Shown: positions 1-11,776, counted from the first letter of the stretch. The stretch is 64,000 nt of DNA from Ambrosia x helenae (GCA_030844895.1 CM061227.1:109856238-109920237), one strand, 5' to 3'. Notes: generated by a model not told the origin, from the sequence alone. A program made the numbers and translations.

Positions 1-354
1 CCGCCAAAACCGGATCCAAGAAAACGAAAATGAAAGGAGCTTTACATGTAAATTGCATTCTTGTGACCAAGGATTGACAGAACTGCAATAAAACGAGGGA
101 ACATAATATTATAGCACACAAGCAAAGCTATGAATTGACAAGCAACTTTTTTATGAAGACTTACAAAGGCCTAAAAGTGAATCTAGAAGCATCACTATGG
201 CAATGACAATCATTGATAATCTTCTGAAACAATAAGAATAAGAACAAGAAGTAAACGAATCTTATAACTTCAAAACTTATAATGAAACAAAATATTAATG
301 AAATAATCTGGTGTTTATGGGAGGAATCGTACACGGTATAAAAAACGGTTCTTA

Positions 355-510
355 TTTTCTGAGAATTTTGTTGTGTTTTCTGCCTCAATGGATCAGCAGC
401 ATTGTTTAAGCCAATAGTCAACCTGTCAATATCACCTTTGACATCTGAAGGCAGGAAAACCTGGGCCACAAACTTCTGGGGCACAAGAGTTGACAAAAAT
501 AAATAAATAG
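355..510 (-). other. Exon-like fragment of an unrecognised gene
   Basis: On the minus strand a CCCCAG acceptor is followed by an open stretch including KFVAQVFLPSDVKGDIDRL and then NNAADPLRQKTQQNSQKI. Residue composition is protein-like, unlike the surrounding AT-rich DNA. I do not recognise the family. It lies inside the Helitron-like segment, so it may be a captured exon or part of a degraded host gene. Confidence 0.3.
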
Positions 511-1029
511 AAAAGTAAATTAGCAACAAGCTAAAAATACACTTGACATCAAAAGTTTTGGTGTGAATGGGAAGTAGAAAACAAACCCATGGGAGCACAT
601 TGGAGACATTTACAACACCCATTTAGACAGCCCTGGAAAAGAGCATATATAGTTAGGAACTTTCAACTTAGAATCATTGTACAGGGAGCCAGAGATAATA
701 TAAATAATAAAGAACAACAAAATATTAAAAATAAACATACACGAACTTCAAAAGCAGACATATAACAGCTTGCATATCTGCTTCAAGTGGGTGGTTACTT
801 ACTACAATTTAAAACATATAAACTGGATACAAATGACAAACCAAGAACCGATTTTCCTCCCTAACAAAAAAAGGTTTAAAATAATAAAACCAAATATATT
901 GGTATAAAAGTCTTGAGTGCTGCCTTTCTAATGAGGACAATAAAAAAGAATGGAAAAACATATATGAACTCTAGTGCATATTATTTTAAATATTACCTCA
1001 GACTCTTAAGGGGGAACTTACTCACCTTA

Positions 1030-1110
1030 TTGCAATCAATCACCTCATCCCACAAGTCATTGTTGACTTGTGCATCATCTGGCAATCGAACAAAAACAGG
1101 AACATGTGCA
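1030..1110 (-). other. Exon-like fragment, possibly same gene as 355-510
   Basis: Minus-strand reading gives HVPVFVRLPDDAQVNNDLW and then DEVIDCNK, followed directly by a donor-like GTGAGTAAG. With the fragment at 355-510 downstream on the same strand, this could be an upstream exon of the same unrecognised gene. No start codon or further exon could be defended. Confidence 0.3.
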
Positions 1111-2429
1111 ATAGAAAAGGTAGTGATATGATGTATTATTGATACCCTATAGGTAAACAGAGATAAATAGATGGCTTTATGTACAGAACGGCTATAAGAT
1201 TCAAGGTAGTTTCTATATTAAGAACAACATTCTTGAAAAAGAACCAAAGATACACTATTAGACGGTACCAAAGAACTCTAAGTTGTAGACACATACACCA
1301 CTAAAGAATGAAGGAAGATGAAATTAGCCCGTTTAGTGGACCACTATTTATGGAAAACAAGCTTCATATATACACTTTAGGTGCAGGCTGGATACTATTA
1401 CAAAAATTAAAATAGACATCTAAAGTCAAGTTCCATGCCTTCCACACTTTTAGCTACCAATAAAATTTTATTACAACCAGCCTGTAATCACTATCAAATA
1501 AACAAAACTCGTAAGAATTTTGGCGCCCTATGTAGCCTGAGGCGCGAGTAAAACAGGGAGCGCAATAAAAGCACATCTTTTTGAGATTTTTTGAGGTTGA
1601 GGTGTGCACCTCTTGTACTTTAGGTGTTTTTTTAGAAAAAGCAGCAAAACTTTTATAAATTATAGAAAAAGAAAAGTTACTATCTAGGTTAGAAAATGTC
1701 AAACCAAAATTAGCATCCAAAAGTAATATACGAACATATCATTGCCACATCATAATCATAAAAAAAAGTGAAAGAAATGATCAATTTTGGGGCTAATAAA
1801 ACTGAAATCTTTATAGTTTATAAAGTACTATGAAAGGGGCTGAAAATGATTCTCACAAACAATCAAGGCCAAAAACACTACACCAAAATACCCTAAATTA
1901 AGCAAATAAAAAGAAAAGAAGAACAGAGAACCAACTCGGAAAAACATCAGAAACACTCAAAATCACAAACCCGAAAACAAGTTAAGCAAATAAAAAGCAG
2001 AAGAAGAAAGAACAAACCCTAACAATTAACAGATAAACCATACCTTTGAGACTCCCACCAACCGAAGAAAACCTGAAGCCATCAAAAACCCAAAGACAAA
2101 TTAAGCAAATAGAAAGAAAAGAAGCAAGAATAAAACCTAGGAATTAATAAATAAACCATACTTGCAAGACTCTTACCAATAGAAGGAAAGCGGAATCGAT
2201 AAAAACCCAAAAGACATGAAATCACCTGCAATAGATGAGGGCAACTGATTTTCAGCCTGTAATGATGAGAGTTGGATGGATGTAATCGACTATAGTGATC
2301 GGAATTTGATGGATGAAACTGAGTGTCTTAATAATGGGAGTTGGATGGATGTAATTAACTGTAGTGATCGAACAGTCTGATAACTGATGAATGATAGGTT
2401 TAATGGTGGGGGTAGGGATGGGAAAGGAA

Positions 2430-2631
2430 GGGTAGCTTTGTAAATTTGTTTGGATATTGTTAAGGATGAGGTGGGTGAAATGTCTATATTACCCTCTAAG
2501 GTGTCTTATTTGTCACAATTATGCCTATAATACCCTTAAATTTCTTGCTTAAATATGTTGTACATGTTGCTTCTTAAGTTGTACAGAAATGCAAATGACC
2601 ATGTTGACCATCACTCCTCCTTTATAATGTA
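2430..2631 (-). repeat. Helitron 5'-terminal repeat, copy 1 (matches 9189-9395)
   Basis: About 200 bp similar along the whole length to 9189-9395, same orientation. Both contain TGTCTATATTACCCT, ACATGTTGCTTCTTAAGTTG and CACTCCTCCTT in the same order on the plus strand. It marks two elements of one Helitron family lying head to tail. Confidence 0.75.
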
Positions 2632-2864
2632 CTAGTGGGCAATGCCCGCGCGTTGCTGCGGGTGCATTTGTTTTGTTGCCTCATAGTTGTTGATGAGGGT
2701 TGTGTGTGTATGGCATTTGTGGTAAAATATTGTAAAGGCGCTACCTTAAAACTTCTTTTAATGATCTGCACATTCCTTGCAAGTATATACACAAGATATT
2801 ATTGTCGTGTACAGTAAAAACACAGTTCCATTATACAACATATGTTTAATCTAATAACTAAATA

Positions 2865-2990
2865 CAGTAAAACCTCTATAAATTAATAATATTGAGACCG
2901 GGATATTTTATTAATGTAGCGAGATATTATTGTATCGATAAATTAATAAATTATGAATTTAAAGAATTGGCTTATTTTCGTGAGCAACTC
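2865..2990. mobile_element. Emigrant/Lemi1-like (pogo) MITE remnant
   Basis: After a TA, the sequence CAGTAAAACCTCTATAAATT matches, as I remember it, the terminal inverted repeat of Emigrant MITEs and Lemi1 pogo-like transposons. The following GAGACCGGGATATT and repeated ATTAATAAATT are also typical. I found no matching right-hand inverted repeat, so it is a truncated copy. Confidence 0.6.
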
Positions 2991-2999
2991 TCAAATTAA

Positions 3000-4740
3000 T
3001 GCATCAACCTTCACAACTTTTTGTTGCAATACGAGAATACAGTGCCTCAACTTTAAGTGCAAAACCCGCTGACCCATTACCAGACTACTCTCAAGAATCA
3101 TGGACCGAAGTAATCACAATATTGCCCATAAGTTGAATTAGATTTTCCAGTTCAACTTGCTCAGCGGATGTCATACAACGCCTCCACTCCCATTTAAATC
3201 GAGCATCATTTGACCCCCTACCAATCCGATCAAAAACTGAGCAGTAGCGCCGCTTCTAACAGTCAAATGCAATATATGTAAGCAAAATAGGTCAACTTTA
3301 AACGGAAACATCATGCTACTTTCATTAAAGTAACCAACTTTTATAACCCAACCTGTCAAACCCGCCCATTTTGCCTGATTGCACATATTGACCAATAACT
3401 AATTTTATAGAATTGAAAGTATTTGACCTTTGTTTTGATGGTGTCGTTTTGCTGGTGTTGCAGGTGGTAGTGTAGCTATTGGTGCTGCTATGTTTGGTGG
3501 TAACGCAAGTGTTTGTACGCTGTTCACAGTGATAGTGAGATCAGGTTTGTGGGTTACTGTCATGAGCTCTGATTTATCGATTATAGAGAGCATTCATTTG
3601 GTAACATGTGTTGGTCAGTGTAGCCGTATGTCATCGTCATTTCCTCACATCTGATGTTCAGCAAAGTGGTCAATGCTTCATCGGAAAAAAAAACGCCTGT
3701 ATTTACGTAGTACCTGTAGTAAAAATAAATAAATTAGTTAAAATAAGATTTAGTGTAAGAATTAAATAGAAAATACTTTTGATAGGATATGGATTAAGCA
3801 AAAATCCAATCCACATTCTGTTAGTGCTACATCACAAAATATGTAAGAATGTGCATCTATTTACGGTTATATATCATGATTAGCACATAAAATAATCAAA
3901 TTGTCACATTTATCTGGATACACATACTAAGAAGTGATTCATATGGTAGGTTGTTTAAGTGTGCAAATGTTTTTCCTAAGTTGTTGCTGGTGTGATGTTC
4001 TGGAAATGTTCGGATATTATATATTTTTTGTGTTGTAAAAATTCAATGTGGTTGGTGTTTAGATACTTACATGAACCTTGGATGGTCGTTGTTATCGTCT
4101 TCACAAATGAATCCGAGGGTGGATCCATTTCGCAGGTATAGTACCAGTTTCCCTTTGTGCTATGTCCACAAAATCCTTTCCGTTCTAGAAAACCCCAAGA
4201 AGATAGGCTCCACTAACCTTTGATTGTAAAGCAATAATACCAGGAGAGAGTTGATGAGCCTGCTGGCAAAGAAGTGACTTTAAATCTTTAAGTATATATA
4301 GTATATAAAGCTATATGAATGTTTATGCAATTATGGAAAGTGGTTTATTAATTTCCAGTTATCTTGATGAACTATGAACATAAAGATATAACCGAATAAT
4401 CGTCATTGCAGTTGAAAATTATTAGAACAATTAAAACAGGTGTGACACTACCCACCAACAAAAAAAAAGAATGAGAAGTTTAGTAAGTACAGAAGATAAA
4501 GAAATCAAAATCAAAGTCAATCTCATTACTATATTTATTAAATTATTGAAGTTTTGGTAGAAAATATTACAACTTTAATCCAAGGTAGGTCACCGAACAC
4601 AGGTTTAGAAATTTTCTAAAAACAGATTGATATCTCAGTAGGACTCTAAACTAATAAGAATGAATTGACTTCTTAACTAAAGATTACCAGCAAGAAAATT
4701 ATGAACAAACCATAATTAAATGCAGATTTTGACAAGAATA
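3000..4740. other. Helitron interior, no supported gene
   Basis: AT-rich DNA with short open frames only. On the plus strand a TTGCAG at about 3460 is followed by a short frame (GGSVAIGAAMFGGNASVC) that could be one more captured exon, but no second exon or family match supports it. 3230-3390 and 5470-5560 contain TTGACC/GGTCAA-type words common in plant repeats. Confidence 0.3.
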
Positions 4741-4747
4741 ATAATCT

Positions 4748-5184
4748 TTACCGCCTTGCGAGAACACCCCATAGCTTCCCATGACCAATTGTCTTCTGCA
4801 ACTTCTTAGCACCTTCAACCTCCTTTTCCACAAGCTTTTGCAAATGCAACAAAGCACCTGATTCAACAATTTGTCTGCGGCATTTCTTCGAATGCGTTAA
4901 AGACATTAAAATCAAAACAGCGTATTTCTTATCCAGATTCGGTATTGAAGGATCTAGAAGCTGCACTGCACTTACTATCCCTCTCTGTTCCTTCCTGTAA
5001 ATCCTTTTATTCCATTAATAAACCAAGATCGTCGACAACGCCTTTGAAGCCGCTTCTTTCTCTTCAACCAATCTACCTTCCACATCACTATCAATGGCGG
5101 AATGCATCCATATTCCCCCAATTCCTTCCTGGCTCTCGCGTTACACCCAAGCCTGCAAATCGCTATAGCAGATTGAATCCTCAC
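4748..5184 (-). pseudogene. ARM-repeat protein gene fragment, C-terminal part, frameshifted
   Basis: Two minus-strand frames join into one ARM-repeat region. The upstream piece (from about 5184) reads IQSAIAICRLGCNARARKEL then GEYGCIPPLI. The downstream piece reads LDKKYAVLILMSLTHSKKCR, RQIVESGALLHLQKLVEKEV and ends EGAKKL...GKLWGVLARR then stop. The pattern of hydrophobic helices and the basic GAKKL...GKL tail resemble plant ARM-only proteins distantly related to U-box/ARM ligases. The pieces are in different frames, with garbled sequence around 4970-5040, and no N-terminal half is present. It sits inside the Helitron, so capture followed by decay is the simplest reading. Confidence 0.7.
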
Positions 5185-5189
5185 GACCT

Positions 5190-6381
5190 CACCCCTAACA
5201 CACTAACAATTTAATTCAAAAAATAAATCGAAAAGGAAAATTAAGATAGAAACAAACCTATTTCAATTTCACTCTTTTTTGTCAACCGTTGCCTGAAAAA
5301 CAAACGCCACTCACCCCGGTCGAAGAATTACACAAAGCTCTAGAACATATGTACCAAATTCTTAAGAAAAAAAGAAGAAGAAGACATTTGTTATTCATAA
5401 TAAAAAATCATAATGGATTGCTTCTGCATGTAATATCTTCAATAATAAAGAACAAAAAATTACATATTGATTGTCACTTGACCCATTTTGACTTGTTAAT
5501 AGTAATTACTCATTTGACCCGTTCAATAGAAATGACCTATTTGACTCATTTATCAAAAACCTAATGTTCTAAATCGTATGCATAAGATTAACCATTAAAT
5601 CTTTAAAGCATTCATAGTATACAAGGAATGGTCAAACACAAAAAATGCAATGCCAACGCTGCAGAGTTAATAGCAGGAAAAAGGCAATAATGAGAATAAT
5701 AAAAATATAATAATTTAAAAACAAATAAACCATCAAAATACCTACATAAAACCTTGCTTTCTAGAAAGTTTTTAGGAGACGACTATAATCATTTAAGCTT
5801 AAGTAATATTTAGACGTGCAAGATTAAAAAGTCTCTTTTTGTTCTTTACCGGGCCTGGCGATGGTTGAAAAGGGTGATGGAAGACATGTGGCCATCAATG
5901 GGACATGCATCTCCCTTAACTTATGGCGGTCCAGTAGGGAAGTTGAGGTGTACCGGAGTATTATCTCTTGATGGTGTGCATTCTGCAGTACAATATTTTG
6001 ATTCAAACATCAAAAAAGAGCAATGTATACGAGAAAAATGAATAACTTGCAGTGGCAGCAAGTGTGAAGTGATACTTAAATGAGTGAACCCACGTAGTAA
6101 TTGTCAAAAGCATGTGAGGCGCGCACCTAGGCGCAAATTCTGGCCAGATTCAGGCCAAAAGTAGTTTAAAAAAACCTAATTAAGGCTGGAATGAACCCAA
6201 ACAAAGCTTAAACATGTCTAAAACCCATAAAATGATATTTTTAAAACCAAGCATTCGATGTAGTTCAAACCCAATATTATCAATGATTCCATTCGTGAAT
6301 CAGTGCTTAGAAACTTTAATATCAGAATGTTTAAGGTTGATTATTACATACCAGTTGCAGATGACCATCCAAAAGATATTA
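5190..6381. other. Helitron interior between ARM fragment and Harbinger element
   Basis: AT-rich, mostly featureless. A minus-strand frame at 5850-6006 includes LRYTSTSLLDRHKLREMHVP and PLMATCLPSPFSTIARP, which look protein-like but match no family I know. 6110-6140 has GAGGCGCGCACCTAGGCGC, a GC-rich motif also met near 1545 and 14450 and common in plant MITE-like repeats. Confidence 0.3.
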
Positions 6382-6567
6382 GGCTAAGGGGTATGGTGGT
6401 CGGGGAAGGGGCTCGGGGGTGATGTGGACATTTTTGCCGATCGGGAACACCGCCCCCCCCGACCGGGCTTCGGCAAACTCGGCAATAATTCCCCGATGGT
6501 ACCGAGCTCCTTTTCAAAAATTGAAACGTTACAATATGACCGTTGGGGGGCCTTTTTGAACGTTAGG

Positions 6568-6599
<32 letters not shown>

Positions 6600-8381
6600 T
6601 TACCTATATATATATATATTTAACATTTCATTTTATACAAACTCAAATAAAACTACCCCCTCTTCATACATACTCCCAAATTTTATAAACTACACAACAA
6701 ATTTTTTTTACAATCATGAGTACGTCTTCAGACGAGGCAAACGTTGCTAATTTTTTCGCGGGCGCGATGGTTGAAACGGCAAAAATATTGTTGGAGTTTG
6801 TAGATAGTGACGACGAAACAACTTCGGAACCGAGAACAAGACGGGCCGCTTTAAACAGAGATCGTGAAGGTATATTTTATTTTTTATAACTTTTAATTTA
6901 CTTAATGTTTTATATTTCATGTGTTATATTTTTTTATATTTATTTATGTTATGGTATTATATTTTCTTATACTTTTTTTTAATTTAAGGTGCACACGATC
7001 GTTTGGTTGCTGACTACTTCGCTGACGACTGCGTATACACGGACGAACTATTTAGGCGTCGCTTTCGAATGAGTCGGCGATTATTCCAACGAATTGCCAA
7101 CGACATGGCTACTTATGATGAGTTTTTCACACTACGCTATGATGCTAGAGGAAGACGAGGTTTTACGACGCTACAAAAGTGCACTTCCGCACTTCGTCAG
7201 TTGGCGTACGGGACTGCTAGTGACTCATGGGATGAGTACTTAAGGATGTCTGCTAGAATGAGTCGGGAATGCTTGTATCGGTTTACCGAAAATGTCGTCA
7301 AGTTATATAGCAAAGTTTACTTGCGTAGGCCAACGAAGAACGAAATCCAAAAGCTTTACGCACACCATGCAGAGAGACATGGCTTTCCTGGCATGCTTGG
7401 AAGCATCGATTGCACGCATTGGCCATGGCGTAATTGCCCCACTGCATGGAAAGGGCAATTTACGCGGGGTGACATTGGAGAGCCGTCAATTATTCTAGAA
7501 TCTGTTTGCTCACAAGACCTTTGGATTTGGCATGCATTCTTCGGAGTTGCTGGTTCATGTAACGATTTAAATGTTCTAGCAAGATCCATGGTTTTCGACC
7601 CCATCATTAATGGTACCGGTCCGGATGATTCGTTCGTTCTCAACGGGGTAGAATATAAGCACGGGTATTATCTGGCTGACGGTATATACCCAAGTTATAC
7701 ATCTCTTGTGAAAACCATACAAATTCCCACGGACGACAAAAGGAAAAAGTTTGCAAAGTGCCAAGAGTCGGCGAGAAAAGACGTCGAACGGTTATTCGGT
7801 GTCTTAAAGTCGAAATGGCATGTAATTGGGCGACCCGCACGTGCATGGCATCCACAAAGCTTGAGATATATTATGTACGCTTGTACGATACTACATAATA
7901 TGATAATCGAAGATGAAGGCCGTGCGATATGTGAGTATGACCCAAATGACGTTGAAGAGAATCTCGAGCCGGTTGACGTGACACAACAACAATCGAACAG
8001 GTGGGCATTAGAGGATAGTAATATGCACGCCAACCTTTGCTCGGATTTAATCGACCATATCTGGAACAATTTCCGTGTCGATGACGTTGATGAGTAGTTT
8101 GTATTTTTTTTTCTTTAGTTTCGTTTTTTTTTTTAATTTTTTTTATTTCGTTTTTTTTTTTAAGTGTTTTTTATTTTATATGTAATTTGGTTTTTAATTT
8201 TAATGAAAAAAAAATTAATGAAATATAAAATGTACAAATAAATAAAAAAGAAAAACAATAAAAAAGGGAAGGGGGAAGGGGGAACCATTTCCCCTAGAAG
8301 GGGGAGGGGAAGGGGGAAATGACATGGCGCTGACGTGGACAAGGGGGAAGGAAGGGGGAAGGGTGACCACACCCCATAGCC
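6382..8381 (+). mobile_element. PIF/Harbinger DNA transposon, complete, 2000 bp
   Basis: The left end GGCTAAGGGGTATGGTGGTC and the reverse complement of the right end GGCTATGGGGTGTGGTCACC form imperfect 20-bp terminal inverted repeats. TTA flanks both sides (6379-6381 and 8382-8384), the superfamily's usual target duplication. Subterminal regions are G-rich with repeated GGGGAAGGGG words, plausible transposase binding sites. The single gene inside has an apparently intact transposase. The Myb-like second protein that these elements usually need is absent, so mobility would depend on it being supplied elsewhere. Confidence 0.93.
6716..8097 (+). CDS. PIF/Harbinger (HARBI1-like) DDE transposase, two exons
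   Basis: Exon 1 is 6716-6869, intron 6870-6988 (GTATAT...TTTAAG), exon 2 6989-8097; the join keeps one frame and gives 420 residues. An acidic, Ser/Thr-rich N-terminus leads to a helical region (RRRFRMSRRLFQRI) typical of plant members. The nuclease core has a DDE triad readable at GSIDCTHW, GSCNDLN and KDVERLFGVLK, followed by HNMIIEDE near the C-terminus, a strongly conserved end block. Length and order fit the plant transposon protein family (DDE_Tnp_4 type). There are no stops or frameshifts. The start codon was chosen as the ATG giving an open exon 1 that splices in frame. A TATATATATA run lies about 100 bp upstream. Function: cut-and-paste transposition at TTA targets, normally together with a Myb/SANT partner. 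Confidence 0.9.
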
Positions 8382-8384
8382 TTA

Positions 8385-9188
8385 GAACTTAGCTTATGTT
8401 TCATAATTGCAGACAATATTCCTTTTCTGTTACATAAAGAAGGCATCATCAGTCTTCTATATTAAAAACAAATTAATATTGGAACTAAACAACAAATAAG
8501 GAATCAGAACAAAATTTAAAGAGATCTAATAGTACGTCTTTTGAGTTTCTAAACCGATAACTGTAGACCTAGTTGTCAACAAGTTTGTCGAGCACCCGAT
8601 CAAAGCTCATTGATTGCCGATGTAACCGAAAAGGAACACGCAAGCGGAAAGGAACTTACCACATCTTCGACGGAACCCTAGCCTTTTCGGAATGTCTGAA
8701 CCTAACTCAAGCCGCCACATCTTGATCCCTAACCATCGATCAACCTATTCGATGTCAACACCGTCCCTGTCGCCGCTTCTCGTACCCGGCATGTTGGTCA
8801 CCCGTTTTGATCATCAAATCACCATCGCCATTGCTTGAAAAACAAAAACCCACCGTCGTCTCTCAACTTCTGCCATCACCATTGGAACCTTAATTCTTAG
8901 ATGAGAAACCATAGCCGGCACTGTTAGCAGACAACAGAGGTCGACGGAGGAGGAGTTGACGAAGGACGGTGCCGGTGATGTTGAAGATGACGATGGAAGA
9001 CACCAGAAAGAAGCGATGTCTAGGGTTGGTGAAGTGTAGAGGCAGAGAAAACGTGATGCGTGAAATTTATGAAGGCAGTGATTGGTAAACGAAACGACAG
9101 AAATGAATGAATCGTAATATTGATGAGGAAGAGGAAAACGATAAGGCAAGCAGATGATGTTTGCGAGGGCAGGAAAATGGAAAAGAGG
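8385..9188. other. Helitron interior, right part, no supported gene
   Basis: GC content rises at 8560-9080 and the minus-strand frame at 8814-9149 is long, but it is rich in Ser and short hydrophobic runs with no recognisable domain. A plus-strand ACTTACC at about 8654 would be a minus-strand donor GGTAAGT, so a captured gene piece is possible but unproven. Confidence 0.25.
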
Positions 9189-9394
9189 GTAATATTGTAA
9201 ATTTCTTTTGATATTGTAAAGGAGGAGATGAGTAAAATGTCTATATTACCCTTCTTAGTGTCTTAATTGTCACCATTATTCCCATAATACCCTTAATTTT
9301 TTGGCTTGAATATATTGTACATGTTGCTTCTTAAGTTGTACGGAGGTGAAAATGACGATGCTAGTCATCACTCCTCCTTAATAATATAATATAG

Positions 9395-9395
<1 letters not shown>
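9189..9395 (-). repeat. Helitron 5'-terminal repeat, copy 2
   Basis: Counterpart of 2430-2631; see that entry. Here the terminal TC is intact (9395-9394 on the minus strand) and followed outward by T. Confidence 0.75.

Positions 9396-9438
<43 letters not shown>
9396..9438. repeat. (ATT)n microsatellite
   Basis: About 14 uninterrupted TTA/ATT units directly beside the Helitron 5' end. Confidence 0.97.
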
Positions 9439-9439
<1 letters not shown>

Positions 9440-9613
9440 CAAAATTAGAGAAATCAACCTTTATTTTTTACCAAACTTGCAAGTTCTAATCTTTATGTTT
9501 TATTTGCACGAAAAACACCCTTTACATATTGATTTGGTTACATGTTCCAACCTTTGTGACTAACTCAGTTAGTTTTCTTGGTTAAGTTTCCTCACATGCA
9601 AGTCATGCGAGGG

Positions 9614-10784
9614 CAGTGGCGAAGCTTGAGAATTTGACTGGGGGGGTCGGAAGTCCGCGGTCATGGGATGGGACCTAATTTTTTTCTGTAGCTATGGTTC
9701 GGGTGATATGTTCGGGTCGGTGATTCGATTCGGGTATGGTCGAGTCAAACATTAAATACAATAAATAAATAAATACAGGATGAAAGTTCTAGGCATTGTT
9801 TAACAAACAGTTAAACAAAGACACTAAAACATTAAAAATGAGACAAATGGTTGGTATATGGATGAAGAATTACAGTTTAGCCCGTCGACATTTAAGATTT
9901 TTGAATTCTTCAATTATGGATAGGGTTGCAAACGGGTCAAGCTAAGCCCGAGCTCGAAAAACTTATGAGAGTTCGAGTTCGGCTCGTTTACTATCTAATA
10001 GTTAATATTTTAAATAAAAATAATATAAATAATAGACTCGGAACACGATAAATGAAATTCGGCTCGGGCTCGTTTAGTAAATAAGCTTAAATAAGGGATA
10101 AATATTATTAAATATTAATAAACCTAATACTACACTAAGTCTCGATAAGGCTCGATGAGCCTGGCGAGCTTCACATGCTAGGTTGAGCTCGGGCTTGATT
10201 AGTAAACGAGCTTTGTTTTAAGCTCAAGCTCGGGATTGATAAGGCTTGGCTTGGCTTGTTTCGAGCTTTTTATCAAGCCTAGCTCGAGTAGCTAGAGATA
10301 ACAAATGTTTTCATAACCGGACCGGATGTCAAACCTGAGTCGCAACCGGTCCACCGTTTCGACCGTCCCAATGAACCGGCCCAAAAGTCGAACCAAAACA
10401 ATAAAATAAAATAAAATAAACGGTCAAACCTCCCTAAAACCCGGTCCAACGGTTCAACCTCCGGTTCTATGCACGAGCGGTCCAAGGTGGTAACCCGGAC
10501 CGGGTTTCAAAACCTTGGAGATAACAACTCCATTGCTTGCTCATTGAATCTACTATCCCGCTCATATAGTTGTTGGGCTTAGGACTTTAAGATTTGTGCT
10601 TTACACTTACTTTGTTTTGGGTTTAAGTTTTGGTTTATATAACTACTTTTTTTTTAAACGGGGGGTCGAAACCATATATACCAAAAAAAAATTCCACACG
10701 GAGACTATATACTCGAAATTTCTGAGCAAAAATTTAGGGGGGGGGGGGGGCGCCCTTCCCCGCCCCTTGAATGCTACGCCATTG
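9614..10784. mobile_element. hAT-like element, 1.17 kb, non-coding
   Basis: The left end CAGTGGCGAAGC pairs with the right end (reverse complement CAATGGCGTAGC). The flanks are TGCGAGGG (9606-9613) and TGTGAGGG (10785-10792), an 8-bp duplication with one mismatch, as expected for hAT. The interior is not coding. It contains a stretch rich in GAGCTCG/CGAGCTT words (9940-10290), a nested MITE (10305-10517), and a G-run near 10738-10750. Confidence 0.7.
10305..10517. mobile_element. MITE, 213 bp, with 10-bp duplication
   Basis: The left end contains GTTTTCATAACCGGACCGG and the right end CCGGACCGGGTTTCAAAACC, which are inverted copies of each other. GAGATAACAA occurs directly on both sides (10295-10304 and 10518-10527). 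A 9-10 bp duplication suggests a Mutator-like MITE. The interior repeats GGTCCAACGGTTC-type words. Confidence 0.75.
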
Positions 10785-10812
10785 TGTGAGGGCAGTTTGG
10801 TCTTTTCATCTC

Positions 10813-10813
<1 letters not shown>

Positions 10814-10874
<61 letters not shown>
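10814..10874. repeat. (ATT)n microsatellite
   Basis: About 20 ATT units. It generates spurious poly-Leu, poly-Asn and poly-Ile frames in neighbouring reading frames. Confidence 0.97.
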
Positions 10875-10875
<1 letters not shown>

Positions 10876-11776
10876 GATATATACAAAACAAAGACAGAAG
10901 AACCTCGTGTTCCCTCCCTCTTCTTCATCAGACCACCACCTCTTTAGTCTCACCACCACCGCATTATCACTGCCACTGCACCTCCCACCACTACCACTGC
11001 CACCACATCTCCACACGCACCCCCACGACCACCACATCTCCTACCTCAGAACCGCCACCACCACTATCATTACCATCGATGACGCCGTCGATTTCCAAAT
11101 AAACCCCATATCAATTCGTATCTCATTTACCTCTATCTCTACGAGTCCGGTTGCTTTGCAATAAAATACGCTCGATTTTGGATCCCAATTTTTTTACCGT
11201 TTTGTTTATCAGGTTGGATCATTCCCACAACAAAATCATCATGATGAACGAACTGTGTTCCAATGTGCGAACACGTGTGCTGGATTTCTTCATCCAATCT
11301 ACCCAAGTAACCATCACTAATCCTAATCAAATCATCATTTTTTGCTTCGTATTTGTTAATTATAATCAATAAATAATATAATGCTAGATTTAAACAAACA
11401 ATTACCTGATGTTTCTCCGATCGTTAAGTACACTGCATTCTCCTTCTTCGCTGAACGGTTTTTACCCTATCATCTAAGTTTGATTATCTAAGTTTGAAAC
11501 TTCACTAGATTTTTTCATCTTGCATGATTTATACTTAATTATAAATTTTGATTATGATCTAAGATTTTCTTTTCTAGACTAATTTATTTGATTTAGAAAT
11601 ACAATATTTTAATGATTACAATATTTCTTATATTGTAATACAATAATAAGAAATTTACCGAACATATCAACTCCTTACGTATATTTGTTCACGCCTACAT
11701 TAAACGAGTTTTACACACCTTTTTTTCACATTTTAAATCAAACATGATATTTTGATCCTAGATAAATCTTCACATA
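10875..11776. other. Non-coding stretch with a CCA/pyrimidine-rich block
   Basis: 10905-11080 is rich in CCACCA, CCTC and CATCTCC words on the plus strand, giving His/Pro/Thr-rich frames that look like simple-sequence translation. 11190-11776 is AT-rich. It could be the former 5' part of the dead transposase gene that follows, but no exon is recognisable. Confidence 0.35.

Larger units (their letters stand above)
1..2631 (-). mobile_element. Helitron-like element, 5' side only (minus strand)
   Basis: About 200 bp at the right edge (2430-2631) match the 5' end of the complete Helitron at 2632-9395: both read, on the minus strand, AAGGAGGAGTGATG, then a run with CAACTTAAGAAGCAACATGT, then AATATAGACATTT. 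I take 1-2631 as the 5' part of a related Helitron whose 3' end lies left of the window. The expected terminal TC is not seen at 2631, because the next Helitron begins there. No Rep/helicase coding is visible. The interior is AT-rich and holds two exon-like pieces listed separately. The left limit is unknown. Confidence 0.5.
2632..9395 (-). mobile_element. Non-autonomous Helitron, complete, 6.8 kb
   Basis: Read on the minus strand the element begins TCTATATTATATTATTAAGG (from 9395) and ends with a GC-rich hairpin (CCCGC...GCGGG) followed by a short spacer and CTAG (2635 to 2632). It sits between A at 2631 and T at 9396, the expected Helitron target. No RepHel protein is visible, so it would need enzymes in trans. 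It carries an Emigrant-like remnant (2865), an ARM-repeat gene fragment (4748-5184) and a later PIF/Harbinger insertion (6382-8381). Without the Harbinger element it would be about 4.8 kb. Confidence 0.8.

Noticed and set aside
10643..11102. Frames with poly-Leu, poly-Asn or poly-Ile
   Set aside because: Direct translation of the (ATT)n run and the CCA-rich block.
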